Shown here in pieces: positions 37,001 through 46,001 of a stretch of DNA of 64,000 nucleotides. How positions within the stretch are numbered: position 1 is the stretch's first letter; the number at the start of each line of letters is the position of its first letter. The stretch spans positions 1,456,501-1,520,500 of the forward strand of contig NZ_CP066265.1 in NCBI RefSeq assembly GCF_023278085.1, read 5' to 3'. The stretch comes from Pseudomonas syringae. Its GTDB lineage: Bacteria > Pseudomonadota > Gammaproteobacteria > Pseudomonadales > Pseudomonadaceae. The notes beneath the pieces were generated by a model that was not told the DNA's origin, made no database searches, and saw only the letters and a program-made list of their open reading frames with translations. The position numbers and the translations under genes were made by a program.

Positions 37001-37076
37001 GTCCCCTTCGTCTAGTGGCCTAGGACACCGCCCTTTCACGGCGGTAACAGGGGTTCGAGTCCCCTAGGGGACGCCA
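37001..37076 (+). tRNA. tRNA-Glu (TTC anticodon), copy 2
   Basis: Identical in sequence to the copy at 36745–36820. The 102-base spacer between the pairs shows no promoter as good as the upstream one, so both pairs are probably one transcript. Confidence 0.97.
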
Positions 37077-37080
37077 TTTT

Positions 37081-37156
<76 letters not shown>

Positions 37157-37163
37157 TATTCAC

Positions 37164-37193
37164 AAAAACGCCGCTCATCAGAGCGGCGTTTTT
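37164..37193 (+). terminator. Rho-independent terminator of the tRNA operon
   Basis: AAAAACGCCGCTC-ATCA-GAGCGGCGTTTTT, a strong stem with T-run right after the last tRNA. It may also serve the convergent pirin gene. Confidence 0.95.
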
Positions 37194-37257
37194 GTTTGTG
37201 CGTTATACCGCTGTATGAGAACGCCGCTTCCAGGAGCGGCGCATTGTCAGCATCAGC

Positions 37258-37980
37258 TCAAGGCATTTGCGGCAGTTCATTGGGCCGCATATCGAACACC
37301 AGCACTTCTGCATCAACCCCTTCGCTCAGGCTGATCAGCCGCTCGTTACGCACGCGCACCCCGTCACCTTCGCCAAGCCGCTGGCCATTGAGCACCACGC
37401 TGCCACGGGCGACATGCACGTAGGCATAGCGATTGTCAGCCAGCTCAAGCGCGGCGCTTTCATCACCCTCGAACAGACCGGCATACACACGGGCGTCCTG
37501 ACGAACTTTCAGTGCGCCATTCTCGCCTTCAGGCGCGATGATCAGCTGCAAGCGGCCGCGTTTCTGCTCAGGGGTGAAGTGTTCCTGCTGATAATTTGGA
37601 GTGGCACCGGCGACATTCGGCACGATCCATATCTGCAGGAAATGCACGCCATCGGTCTGCGAGTGGTTGAACTCACTATGCGCCACGCCGCTACCGGCAC
37701 TCATCAGTTGCACGTCGCCAGGGCGAATCACCGAGCCGGTACCCAGCGTGTCCTTGTGTTCCAGCGCGCCTTCCAGCACATAGGAAAAAATTTCCATGTC
37801 GCGGTGCGGGTGCTGGCCAAAGCCTTTGCCGGCAGTTACCCGGTCGTCATTGATGACCAGCAGATCGGAAAAGCCCTGTTCCTGCGGATTGCGATAGCTG
37901 GCGAACGAAAAGGTGTGGAAGGACTTCAGCCAGCCGTGATCAGCTGCGCCGCGATCGGAAGCGTTGCGAAGAGTCAGCAT
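37258..37980 (-). CDS. Pirin-family protein (quercetinase-like bicupin)
   Basis: A 240-residue double-cupin protein. The metal site of the N-terminal cupin is complete (HPHRDMEIFSYVLEGALEHKD), then PGDVQLMSAGSGVAHSEFN and a degenerate C-terminal cupin. E. coli YhhW of this family has quercetin 2,3-dioxygenase activity; a natural substrate here is unknown. The start motif MLTLRNASDRG is typical. A LysR gene lies divergently 178 bases away and probably controls it. Confidence 0.92.
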   Translation of the reverse strand: MLTLRNASDRGAADHGWLKSFHTFSFASYRNPQEQGFSDLLVINDDRVTAGKGFGQHPHRDMEIFSYVLEGALEHKDTLGTGSVIRPGDVQLMSAGSGVAHSEFNHSQTDGVHFLQIWIVPNVAGATPNYQQEHFTPEQKRGRLQLIIAPEGENGALKVRQDARVYAGLFEGDESAALELADNRYAYVHVARGSVVLNGQRLGEGDGVRVRNERLISLSEGVDAEVLVFDMRPNELPQMP

Positions 37981-38158
37981 GATTCTTTCTCCATCGAATA
38001 TCGACGCTGCACATTCAGCAATCGATCAAGTGAGATCAAGATTACTGACTATCTCTCGATGCAATAAGTAGCTGAAAGACGAATCACTGTCTCGTTCTGG
38101 TTGACAGTGCCAAGTGTAGGATTAGTCTCTGCTGAATGTAGTTCAGCTCACTCAGGCC

Positions 38159-39073
38159 ATGCCGATGAACCCTTTTGAAGACATGCGTATATTTTGCCAG
38201 GTCATGGAGTCCGGTAGTTTCACGGCCGCATCCGATAAGCTCGGGCTGTCCAAGCAGTTTGTCAGTCGCCGCCTGATGCAGCTTGAGGAGCGGCTTGGCG
38301 TGCGTTTGCTCAACCGCTCGACGCGGCGTCTGGATGCTACGCCTCTGGGCCAAAGCTATTACGAATCGGCCCTGCGCGTGCTGGCCGAAGTCGAACAGGT
38401 CGAGCAGAGCATCACCGGGCAGAGCAGCGAACCGCGTGGCACATTGCGCCTGAGCGCGCCCTTGTCGTTTGCCGTCGCGCACCTGGGCTGCCTGTTGCCA
38501 GAGTTTTTACAGCGCTACCGTGAGGTAGCGGTGGAGGTCGACTTGAGCGACCGGCCGGTGGACGTGATCAGTGAGGGCTACGATCTGGTGCTGCGCATCG
38601 GCGTGCTGGAGGACTCCAGCCTGATCGCACGCCGCATCGCTGCCATTGATCGGGTTTACTGCGCCAGCCCCGGCTACCTCGCCGCGCGCGGCACGCCGCT
38701 GGAGCCTGAAGACCTGCACCAGCACGACTGCCTGCCGTATGGTCACAGCCGCCAGGTGCAATGGCGCTTTCAAGGGGCTGGCAAAGCATCGAGTCTGAGC
38801 GTCAGTGGGCGAATGCGGGTCAATAACGGCGAGTTGCTCAGAGATGCGGCAGTTGCCGGGCTGGGGATCACTTACCTGCCGACGTTCATCGTCGGTGCCG
38901 CGCTGCGCGATGGCAGTCTGGTCCGCGTGCTGGACGACAGGCGGCCCGAGCCTCTGACGCTGTCAGCGGTGTACCCGCAACACCGTCAGGCTTCGCGACT
39001 GGTACAGATGTTCATCGAGTTTCTGCGCGAGCGTCTGGACGCTGATATCGAGCTGGATGACCGGCAGGGGTGA
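38159..39073 (+). CDS. LysR-family transcriptional regulator, divergent to pirin
   Basis: A 304-residue regulator with the winged helix EDMRIFCQVMESGSFTAASDKLGLSKQFVSRRLMQLEERLGVRLL and an effector domain (PRGTLRLSAPLSFAVAHLG). This belongs to the CrgA/DmlR-like branch that often controls a divergent oxidoreductase-type gene, here the pirin gene. ATG 38165 is an alternative start two codons downstream. The intergenic interval of 178 bases should hold the operator. Confidence 0.88.
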   Translation: MPMNPFEDMRIFCQVMESGSFTAASDKLGLSKQFVSRRLMQLEERLGVRLLNRSTRRLDATPLGQSYYESALRVLAEVEQVEQSITGQSSEPRGTLRLSAPLSFAVAHLGCLLPEFLQRYREVAVEVDLSDRPVDVISEGYDLVLRIGVLEDSSLIARRIAAIDRVYCASPGYLAARGTPLEPEDLHQHDCLPYGHSRQVQWRFQGAGKASSLSVSGRMRVNNGELLRDAAVAGLGITYLPTFIVGAALRDGSLVRVLDDRRPEPLTLSAVYPQHRQASRLVQMFIEFLRERLDADIELDDRQG

Positions 39074-39087
39074 TCGGTGCGCCCACG

Positions 39088-40266
39088 TTACCCGGTGTTG
39101 CGCCTGGCAAAAGCCGCTTTGCCCACCCCGCTCAGCACCGCATCGTTCTGCGGCGTATGCACCCGACCGCACAGCACATTGCGGTAATGACGTTGCAGCG
39201 GGTTGCTGCGCGACAGGCCCGGATTGCCCGAGGCTTCGACGGCCAGCTCCACGGCGCGTATGGCATTGCCGGTCACCAGAAATTTGATCTGCGCGGCGTG
39301 TTCGGCAGGCGTATGCCCCTGTGCAGCGGCTTGCAACAGGCTCTGGTTGGCGAACAGCAGGGTGTCGATGTGCCCGACGGTTTCCTGAAAGCGCGGCAGC
39401 GTCGAGAGTGCCGCCCCGAGGTTGGACGGTTTGCGCTGTTCCAGCCACTGCACCAGCCAGTCGCGGGCGGAATGGGCGATGCCGTCGTAGACCGATGACA
39501 GCAGCACGGCCATCCAGAGCATGCCCGCACCGTCCAGCTCCGATTGTGGCGCGCTCCACGGGCTGACGCTGACCGCGTGTTCGAGCGGCACCAGCACGTT
39601 GTCGAATCTGACTTCGTGGCTGTTGGTGGCGCGCATGCCCAGATGGTCCCAGTCTTCGATGATGGTGATGCCGGGCGTGTCCTTGTGCACCAGCCAGCTG
39701 CCGACCAGCGGGTCGTCGTCATCGCTGCGCGCCCACACGGCGAACCAGGTCAGGCCATGGCTGCCGGTGGAGTAGATCTTGCTGCCGCTGATCCGCCAGC
39801 CCTCGGCGGTACGGCGGGCGAGGGTGCCCGGCAGGCCACCACGTGCGGGCGTGCCCAGGTCCGGTTCAACGCGCAGGGCGTTGATCAGCGCGCCATCGCG
39901 AACCGCTTCTTCGGCCACGCGAACGCGCAGATCAGTCGGCCATTTGCGGTTCTCTTGCAGGCGCGAATGCTGCAGGTATTGCATCACCAGAATCAACGCT
40001 GTCGACGGTTCGCCCTTGGCCACTGCGCTGACAACCTGCTGCGCTCGAGCCAGATCAGCACCGCCGCCGCCCAGTTCGGCGGGCACAGTCAAGCCCAGCA
40101 GGCCGTGGCCGTGCAGCAAGGCAAAATTGGCGTGGGGGAATGCTCCGCTGGCATCGTAGTGCTCTGCGGTTTCGGCCAGCGTTGCGGTAATCCCCTGCAG
40201 CCGGGTGGCGAAGTCTGCGGCTGATTCGGGCAGCTCACGGTGCTGACGAAGCGGTGAAAGTTTCAT
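39088..40266 (-). CDS. Acyl-CoA-dehydrogenase-fold flavoprotein (SfnB/DszC-like)
   Basis: A 392-residue protein with the acyl-CoA dehydrogenase fold: N-terminal helices with LLGLTVPAELGGGGADLA, a middle beta domain WRISGSKIYSTGSHGLTWFAVWAR and a C-terminal four-helix bundle (EASGNPGLSRSNPLQRHYRNVLCGRVHTPQND). The FMN-dependent relatives SfnB and DszC oxidise sulfones and thiophenes rather than CoA thioesters; the nearby sulfonate-type genes favour that reading. It is 32 bases upstream-linked to no other ORF except the binding-protein gene on the same strand. Confidence 0.85.
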   Translation of the reverse strand: MKLSPLRQHRELPESAADFATRLQGITATLAETAEHYDASGAFPHANFALLHGHGLLGLTVPAELGGGGADLARAQQVVSAVAKGEPSTALILVMQYLQHSRLQENRKWPTDLRVRVAEEAVRDGALINALRVEPDLGTPARGGLPGTLARRTAEGWRISGSKIYSTGSHGLTWFAVWARSDDDDPLVGSWLVHKDTPGITIIEDWDHLGMRATNSHEVRFDNVLVPLEHAVSVSPWSAPQSELDGAGMLWMAVLLSSVYDGIAHSARDWLVQWLEQRKPSNLGAALSTLPRFQETVGHIDTLLFANQSLLQAAAQGHTPAEHAAQIKFLVTGNAIRAVELAVEASGNPGLSRSNPLQRHYRNVLCGRVHTPQNDAVLSGVGKAAFARRNTG

Positions 40267-40298
40267 GCGGGGTCCTTTTCGCAGCGGGTATCTGAGCG

Positions 40299-41288
40299 TT
40301 ATTGAGCATTGGCCTGGGCAATCCGGGCACGCGATGCGTTGAAGCTTTTATCGAAACCAGTCGAGACGTCGATGGGTTTGCTGACAATGCCTTCTGCCAG
40401 GTAGGTGTTGGCGGTTTCTTGCAGGCCCTGAATAATCGGGTCATCAATCGGCGTGCGCTGCATCTTTGTGGCCTTCGCTACTGCCAGATGCACGGCTACT
40501 GGCAGGCCGGTGACTTTGGCCTGCGCGGCGGCATACTCCTCGGGATGATTGTTGGTCCAGTCGAAGGCGCGCTCGACCCTGGCAACGAAGTCCTCCAGTT
40601 GCACGCGTTTGCTGTCAATGGCCTTGCTGGTCGCGGCGAGGTACAGATGATTGCTCAGCAGTTCGTTGCCGCTGACCAGGACGCGTGCATCGTTCTGGCT
40701 GATGGAGATCGTGGTGTACGGGTCCCAGGTTGCCCAGGCATCGGCATCGCCGTTGGCCAGCACCAACCGTGATTCGCTGGGCAACAGGTAGAGGAAGGTC
40801 ACATCGCTGGTCTTGAGTCCCGCCTGGTGCAGCGCGCGAATCGCCAGATAGTGGCCGATGGAGCCCCGCCCGGTGACGATGCGCTTGCCCTTGAGGTCGG
40901 CCACGGTCTGGATCGGCGAATCTTTCGCCACCAGCACGGCGGTGGTGAATCGGCCTTGGGCGTGGGTGATGCTGACCACTTTCAACGGCGCGCCTGCGCC
41001 GAGGGCAAACACATAAGGTGCATCACCCAGCGCACCGATATCCACGGCTTCGGCATTCAAGGCCTCGCCCAAAGGCGCGGCTGAAGGGAACTCGGAGAAC
41101 CTGATTTCGTAAGGCGCATCCTTGAGTTCGCCGGAGACCTGCAACAGCACTTTGAGCAGTGACTTCTGATTAGCCACCAGCAACGGTGCCAGCTCAGCGG
41201 CCAGAACCTGCTGACCCGCCATGACGCTCAACAGTGCCCCCAGCAACAGGCTTTTGAGCGGCAGGGGGGATTTGAAAAAAGGTAGCAT
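40299..41288 (-). CDS. ABC transporter substrate-binding protein, aliphatic-sulfonate type (SsuA-like)
   Basis: Periplasmic binding protein of 329 residues with a signal peptide (about 1–30, cleavage near VLAAE) and the SsuA/NMT1 fold: FSEFPSAAPLGEALNAEAVDIGALGDAPYVFALGAG, VADLKGKRIVTGRGSIGHYLAI and DADAWATWDPYT. Relatives bind alkanesulfonates or nitrate-like anions. No permease or ATPase gene lies next to it in this window, so it must work with components encoded elsewhere or have another role. It is followed by the flavoprotein gene, 32 bases downstream. Confidence 0.88.
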   Translation of the reverse strand: MLPFFKSPLPLKSLLLGALLSVMAGQQVLAAELAPLLVANQKSLLKVLLQVSGELKDAPYEIRFSEFPSAAPLGEALNAEAVDIGALGDAPYVFALGAGAPLKVVSITHAQGRFTTAVLVAKDSPIQTVADLKGKRIVTGRGSIGHYLAIRALHQAGLKTSDVTFLYLLPSESRLVLANGDADAWATWDPYTTISISQNDARVLVSGNELLSNHLYLAATSKAIDSKRVQLEDFVARVERAFDWTNNHPEEYAAAQAKVTGLPVAVHLAVAKATKMQRTPIDDPIIQGLQETANTYLAEGIVSKPIDVSTGFDKSFNASRARIAQANAQ

Positions 41289-41369
41289 TCAGGTGGTTCT
41301 CCAATAGGGTGATGAATAGTCCCGATAAGCCTTTGACGCTTGTGCCAGTACGCCGCACCGCACCTTCAA

Positions 41370-41520
41370 AGTCGGACGCAGAGCGTCCAGAAATGCATTT
41401 CCACGCAGAGCGTGGGGACGCGAGTCATCGTGGTCTGGGCCTCGTTTTCCGGGCTTTGATTCTCGTGCCAATGCTCCGCGTTGGCATGCATTGGGTGACG
41501 CTTCGCGTCACAACCCTGCG
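41370..41520. repeat. REP-type palindromes between the binding protein and rhodanese genes
   Basis: Several short palindromes: GGACGCAGAGCGTCC, CCACGCAGAGCGTGG, CCAATGCTCCGCGTTGG-like and GTGACGCTTCGCGTCAC. The region has no intact gene. The core RACGCdGAGCGTY is shared with the repeats at 48–49 kb, 58.3 kb and 62.2 kb. Confidence 0.75.
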
Positions 41521-41546
41521 CCGCACCGCATGCTCAAGATCGAACA

Positions 41547-43130
41547 TCAAATCACGTAGAACCCATGTGTCCCGTCACGCCCCAGTTGCTCGACCAGCCC
41601 GAACTCCCAGTCGAGGTAAGCCTGCATGGCTTCACGCGGGGCGTCGGTGCCTTCATAGGGGCGGCGGTAACGGTCGATGCGTGGCGAGGCCAGTCGACTT
41701 TCGCCGTGCTCCAGTGGCAGGCCGGCCTTGACCCAGCTGGCGGTACCACCTTCGAGCAGGAACACCGGCCTGTCGGTCAGTGCCTCGACGTCGGCCACGG
41801 CGAAACGCGCCAGACGGCTGCTGCCACAGGTCAGTACATAACGCTCGGCGGCAGGTATTTTTGTCAGCGCCTGCTTGAGATCGGCGCGCAACGCCCACCA
41901 TGCGCCAGGGATGTGCTGCTTGACGTAATGGGCGCTCGCCGTGAAATCCAGCACCGCCACCTCGACATTTTTCTGCCACTCGACAAGTGTCTCGATACTG
42001 ATCGCTTCTACGTATGGCGGAGCAGGGAAGGGCGCGTCCCAGTCGCCTGACTCACTGAAGTCCGCCTCACGCAGATCATCGATGACCGAGACCTCCCAGC
42101 CCAGTTGCGCCAGCCAGGAAGCCGACATGTTGGCGCGTACACCTTCGTCGTCTACCAGCACGATGCGTGCGCCGCGTACGCTGGCGAAATGGTCGGTTTC
42201 CTGCACCAGCTGGCCGCCTGGCGTAGAGCGCGCACCCGGCAAATGGCCCTTGGCAAACTCTTCCGGGGTGCGCACATCGAACAGATAGGTGGTCCGTGAC
42301 GGCTCAGCCTGCCAGCGTTGCAGCTCGGCCCGACGGGCACGTTTGACCCCGGCCCGGTCGGCGACCTTGCGTGCATCGGCGCGGGCAGTGTCGCGAGTGG
42401 CGTCGCTGACTGCCGCGAAACGCCGGTTCTGTCCATGCTCCAGTGTCTGCTCGGCCAGCAGCCAGCCAATAGTGCCGTTGCGTAGCGCATGGACCTGATT
42501 GGGAATACCCGCGTTGACCAGCGATTGAGTGCCAATGATGCTGCGCGTACGGCCCGCACAGTTGACGATGATCCGCGTGCTGGGGTCAGGGGCCAGTTCG
42601 CGCGCGCGCAACACCAGCTCCGCGCCCGGTACGCTGATGCCGCCTGGAATGCTCATGGTCTGGTATTCGTCATAGCGGCGCGCATCCAGCACCACCACAT
42701 CGGCGTGGCTGTCGAGCAGGGCTTTGACATCTTCGGCGGCCAGCGATGGCGTGTTGCGCTGATGCTCCACCAGCTCGCCGAACGCTTTGCTCGGCACGTT
42801 GACATCGATGAACAGCTCGCCGCCTGCGGCACGCCAGCCCTGCAAGCCGCCGTCGAGCAATTTGACGTCGCTGTAGCCCAGGGATTGCAGGCGTTGCAGG
42901 GCGATCTGCGCCAGTCCTTCGCCATTGTCGTAAAGCGTGACGGCGGTATCGCGGCGTGGAATCCGCGAGAACACTTCCAGCTCCAGTTTCGACAAGGGGA
43001 TATTCACCGCAAACAGTGGGTGAGCCTCGGCGAACGGCGCCTCTTCGCGAACGTCCACCAGCGCCAGCTCCCGGCGGTCCAGCAGCGCCTGACGAATATC
43101 GGCGAATGATCGGGTTGTGGTTGTGGTCAT
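41547..43130 (-). CDS. Four-domain rhodanese-like sulfurtransferase
   Basis: A 527-residue protein with four rhodanese domains in tandem (about residues 1–105, 125–235, 265–360, 370–480). Domains 2 and 4 keep an active-site cysteine: Cys191 in NCAGRTRS and Cys435 in LTCGSSRLAR. Domains 1 and 3 have aspartate in that place (YDNGEG; VDDEGV), so they are likely structural. Rhodaneses move sulfane sulfur from thiosulfate or persulfides. Its start overlaps the end of the thiol dioxygenase gene by 4 bases, so the pair is translationally coupled and probably handles the sulfur of one thiol. Confidence 0.88.
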   Translation of the reverse strand: MTTTTTRSFADIRQALLDRRELALVDVREEAPFAEAHPLFAVNIPLSKLELEVFSRIPRRDTAVTLYDNGEGLAQIALQRLQSLGYSDVKLLDGGLQGWRAAGGELFIDVNVPSKAFGELVEHQRNTPSLAAEDVKALLDSHADVVVLDARRYDEYQTMSIPGGISVPGAELVLRARELAPDPSTRIIVNCAGRTRSIIGTQSLVNAGIPNQVHALRNGTIGWLLAEQTLEHGQNRRFAAVSDATRDTARADARKVADRAGVKRARRAELQRWQAEPSRTTYLFDVRTPEEFAKGHLPGARSTPGGQLVQETDHFASVRGARIVLVDDEGVRANMSASWLAQLGWEVSVIDDLREADFSESGDWDAPFPAPPYVEAISIETLVEWQKNVEVAVLDFTASAHYVKQHIPGAWWALRADLKQALTKIPAAERYVLTCGSSRLARFAVADVEALTDRPVFLLEGGTASWVKAGLPLEHGESRLASPRIDRYRRPYEGTDAPREAMQAYLDWEFGLVEQLGRDGTHGFYVI

Positions 43131-43747
43131 TGGATAACACTCCCTGTTGGCAGGTCCTGACGAGCAGTGGGGACGGCATTGGAATAGCCGGAAATGAACA
43201 GTTTTTCGTGCCCATCGAGGTCGTAGACGGCACGCTTTACAGTGCCGATATCGGCGCCGTACACATGAATGCTGATCGAGACCTGATTGTCGAACGCGTT
43301 GCTGACCTGATGAACGTCGTTGCTGTGCGGCGACAGGGCTTCGACCTGACCCGGTTGCAAAAGAATCGGCGGGCCGCTGGTTTCAAAGTGTCCGTGTGCG
43401 CTTCGTGCATAACCCTGTGAGTGCTCAGCGCCGCGCAGCATGCCAATCAGGCCCCAGACACGATGATCGTGAATCGGCGTGCGTTGCCCCGGCCCCCAGA
43501 CGAAACTCACTACCGAAAAGCGCTGCAGCGGGTCGACATGCAGGAGGAATTGCTGATAACGCGCGGAATCGGGGATGGCGAATTCTGCAGGCAGCCAGTC
43601 ATCATGGCTGACCAGTTGCGCCAGCAGTTTGCCGCCGCGCCGCAACAGGTCACTTTCGTGCGGTTCGCTGCCGATCAGCTCGGCCAGCGCATCAATAAAC
43701 GCGCCGAGTCGTTCGGGGTGTTGTTCAGGGCGTCGTGGCTGGGTCAT
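43127..43747 (-). CDS. Thiol dioxygenase, Gln-type (3-mercaptopropionate dioxygenase-like)
   Basis: A 206-residue cupin of the cysteine-dioxygenase family. Iron ligands are His93, His95 (PIHDHRV) and His146 (NDVHQV), and the Ser159-His161-Tyr163 triad (SISIHVYG) is complete. The substrate-carboxylate arginine of true mammalian cysteine dioxygenase is replaced by Gln66 in SARYQQFL, the mark of the P. aeruginosa 3-mercaptopropionate dioxygenase, with all these residues shifted by the same 4 positions. It likely forms sulfinate from 3-mercaptopropionate, perhaps also cysteine. Coupled to the rhodanese gene; a divergent LysR gene is adjacent. Confidence 0.87.
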   Translation of the reverse strand: MTQPRRPEQHPERLGAFIDALAELIGSEPHESDLLRRGGKLLAQLVSHDDWLPAEFAIPDSARYQQFLLHVDPLQRFSVVSFVWGPGQRTPIHDHRVWGLIGMLRGAEHSQGYARSAHGHFETSGPPILLQPGQVEALSPHSNDVHQVSNAFDNQVSISIHVYGADIGTVKRAVYDLDGHEKLFISGYSNAVPTARQDLPTGSVIQ

Positions 43748-43780
43748 GTCCGGTTCCAGATCAGGGAATGACCTGATATA

Positions 43781-43806
43781 AGCATAATATTGTCAGTTAA
43801 TATGCT
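43781..43806. promoter_or_regulatory. Candidate LysR operator between the dioxygenase and LysR genes
   Basis: AGCATA (43781–43786) and TATGCT (43801–43806) are perfect 6-base arms around 14 bases, in an AT-rich interval between the divergent genes. A T-N11-A pattern is present within. Assignment to the neighbouring LysR protein is inferred. Confidence 0.4.
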
Positions 43807-43949
43807 ATTTTTTAATGATTAGGTTATAACAAAAATGTCTTTTGCCTTTCTTCGTGAAGACGGGAAATCCTGGACAGGGCTATTAATCAGCGCCTGCGGG
43901 TACTATGCTTTTTGCCTATGTTGATTTCTCATATTTATGTGCGGTCCGA

Positions 43950-44855
43950 ATGAAAATTGATGATATCGATGCGTTCGTTGCAGTCATCCGCTGTCAGTCG
44001 ATCAGTCATGCGGCTGAATCACTCGATCTGACCCAGCCGGCCATCACGCGCCGGGTACAGAATTTCGAGCAGGCGCTTGGCGTCGAATTGTTCGACCGCA
44101 ACACCAAGCCACTCAAGCCAACGCCCATGGGTATTCAGGTGTATCAGAAATGCCTGGCGATCCTGCGCGAGATGGATTCGCTGCGTGAGCTGGTGGCCAG
44201 CGATACGCCGCCCAGTGGTGTGTTGCGCCTTGGCGTGCCGCAAACCATTGGCGATGTGGTGCTGCTGGATGCGCTCAAGCAACTGCGCGGCGAGTTCCCG
44301 GACTTGCGCGCTCAGGTCAGCACCGGCTGGGGCAGCCACCTGATCGGCAAGATCGAGAACGGTGAGCTGGATGCGGCGGCAGCGCTGTTCCCGGCGGGCA
44401 AGATCTTTCCCGACAACATCATGGGGCAGTCCATCGGCAAGATGGAGCTGGTGGTGGTGTGCGCCAAAGGTTCGGTGCCGAAAAAGCCCGGCAAGCTGGC
44501 TGATTGTTACGAGCAGGGCTGGGTGCTCAACCCGGATGGCTGTGGGTTTCGCGCAGGTTTGCAGCGCACCTTGACCGATCAGGGCTTGAGCATGAAGGTC
44601 AACCTGGAAACCTTCGGCACCGAGCTGCAACTGGGGCTGGTGGCCGATGGCATGGGGCTTGGCCTGGTGCCGAGGCCGCTGCTTGAACGCAGCGCCCACC
44701 GTGAGAATCTGGTGGTGCTGCCACTGAAGGATTTCAAGCCGGTCATGGATTTGTGGCTGTTCTACCCACGCTTTCTAGGCAACCTGCAAGCACCGGTCGA
44801 CGCGTTCGGTGCCTTGGTGGCTCGATCCCTCAAACCGGTTTCAGCCGCCGCGTAA
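43950..44855 (+). CDS. LysR-family regulator of the organosulfur genes
   Basis: A 301-residue regulator: N-terminal winged helix with IDAFVAVIRCQSISHAAESLDLTQPAITRRVQNFE, then the two-lobed effector domain (PSGVLRLGVPQTIGDVVLLDALKQL). ATG 43950 is preferred as the domain start; ATG 43905 upstream is possible. It is divergent from the thiol dioxygenase–rhodanese pair and convergent with the SsuD-like gene, and so is the probable regulator of both. Confidence 0.88.
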   Translation: MKIDDIDAFVAVIRCQSISHAAESLDLTQPAITRRVQNFEQALGVELFDRNTKPLKPTPMGIQVYQKCLAILREMDSLRELVASDTPPSGVLRLGVPQTIGDVVLLDALKQLRGEFPDLRAQVSTGWGSHLIGKIENGELDAAAALFPAGKIFPDNIMGQSIGKMELVVVCAKGSVPKKPGKLADCYEQGWVLNPDGCGFRAGLQRTLTDQGLSMKVNLETFGTELQLGLVADGMGLGLVPRPLLERSAHRENLVVLPLKDFKPVMDLWLFYPRFLGNLQAPVDAFGALVARSLKPVSAAA

Positions 44856-44912
44856 GACTGGCATCGCGGGCGGGCTGCCTTCATGGAATCAGCCCGTCCG
44901 CATCGCCACCTG

Positions 44913-46001
44913 TCAGGCCACCTGTTCGCGAGCTTGCTGCTCACGCTGAGCGACCAGTTGGCGAGTTAGCGGGATCAGCTTTTTGCCGTAATCGATGGCA
45001 TCTTCCAGCGGGTCGAAACCGCGAATCAGGAAGGTGGTAATCCCCAGGTCGTAGTAATCCAGCAGCGCTTCGGCGACCTGTTCCGGGGTGCCGACCAGCG
45101 ACGTGGAGTTGCCTTGTGCGCCGAGCAGGCCAGCAATGCCGGTCCACAGGCGCTTGTCCAGACGCGAGCCTTGCGCGGCGGCGGCCAGCAGGCGACGCGA
45201 TCCTTCGTTCGGTGGTTCACGGCGCACGAAGCCGTTACTGTCCGCCAGGGCTTTGGCCTTTTCCAGAATGCTGTCGGCGCGGGCCCAGGCCTGTTCTTCG
45301 GTATCAGCCAGAATCGGTCGCAATGACAGGCTGAAACGAATGCTGCGGCCATGTCTGGCGGCCTCGGCGCGCACCTGTTTCACCACGTCCCGCACCTGCT
45401 CGTAGGTCTCGCCCCACAGCGCGTAGACATCCGCATGCTTGCCCGCGACGGCAATCGCTGCCGCCGAAGAGCCGCCGAAATACAGCGGGATGTGTGGCTG
45501 CTGTGGCGATTTGACCAGCGAGTGCGCGCCCTCGAACTGGTAGTAAGTGCCCTGATGATCAAACGGCTTGTCGCTGGTCCATTCCTGACGCACCACGCTG
45601 AGGTATTCGTCGCTGCGGGCGTAACGCTCGTCCTTGCCGATGTGGCTGCCGTCAGCCCGCAGTTCCTTGTCATCGCCGCCGGTGATGATGTGCACGGCGG
45701 TGCGCCCGCCATTGAAGACGTCCAGCGTGGCAAACTGTCGGGCGGCCACGGTTGGCGAGATAAAACCGGGGCGATGCGCGACGAGAAATTTCAGTGTGCG
45801 GGTGACGCTCGCAGCATACGCAGCCACCAGCGTGCTGTCCGGGCTGTTGGAGTGGTAAGCGATCAATGCCCGATCAAAGTCAGCGTCTTCATGAGCCTTG
45901 GCCACCTTCTGCACATAGTCGGGCTGAATGGTTGCGCCGCTGCGGGAATGAATTTCAGAACCGGGTTGCGTGGCGATGTAGCCAATGAATTCAATGCTCA
46001 T
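44913..46001 (-). CDS. FMNH2-dependent alkanesulfonate monooxygenase-like protein (SsuD family)
   Basis: A 362-residue luciferase-like flavin-dependent monooxygenase starting MSIEFIGYIATQPGSE. SsuD features are ARQFATLDVFNGGRTAVHIITGGDD, PHIPLYFGGSSAAAI and YALWGETYEQV. SsuD enzymes release sulfite from alkanesulfonates and need a separate FMN reductase (SsuE), which is not in this window. ATG 46001 follows the AGGAG site on this strand; the upstream extension is not conserved in type. Upstream sequence 46062–46140 is very AT-rich. Confidence 0.87.
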   Translation of the reverse strand: MSIEFIGYIATQPGSEIHSRSGATIQPDYVQKVAKAHEDADFDRALIAYHSNSPDSTLVAAYAASVTRTLKFLVAHRPGFISPTVAARQFATLDVFNGGRTAVHIITGGDDKELRADGSHIGKDERYARSDEYLSVVRQEWTSDKPFDHQGTYYQFEGAHSLVKSPQQPHIPLYFGGSSAAAIAVAGKHADVYALWGETYEQVRDVVKQVRAEAARHGRSIRFSLSLRPILADTEEQAWARADSILEKAKALADSNGFVRREPPNEGSRRLLAAAAQGSRLDKRLWTGIAGLLGAQGNSTSLVGTPEQVAEALLDYYDLGITTFLIRGFDPLEDAIDYGKKLIPLTRQLVAQREQQAREQVA

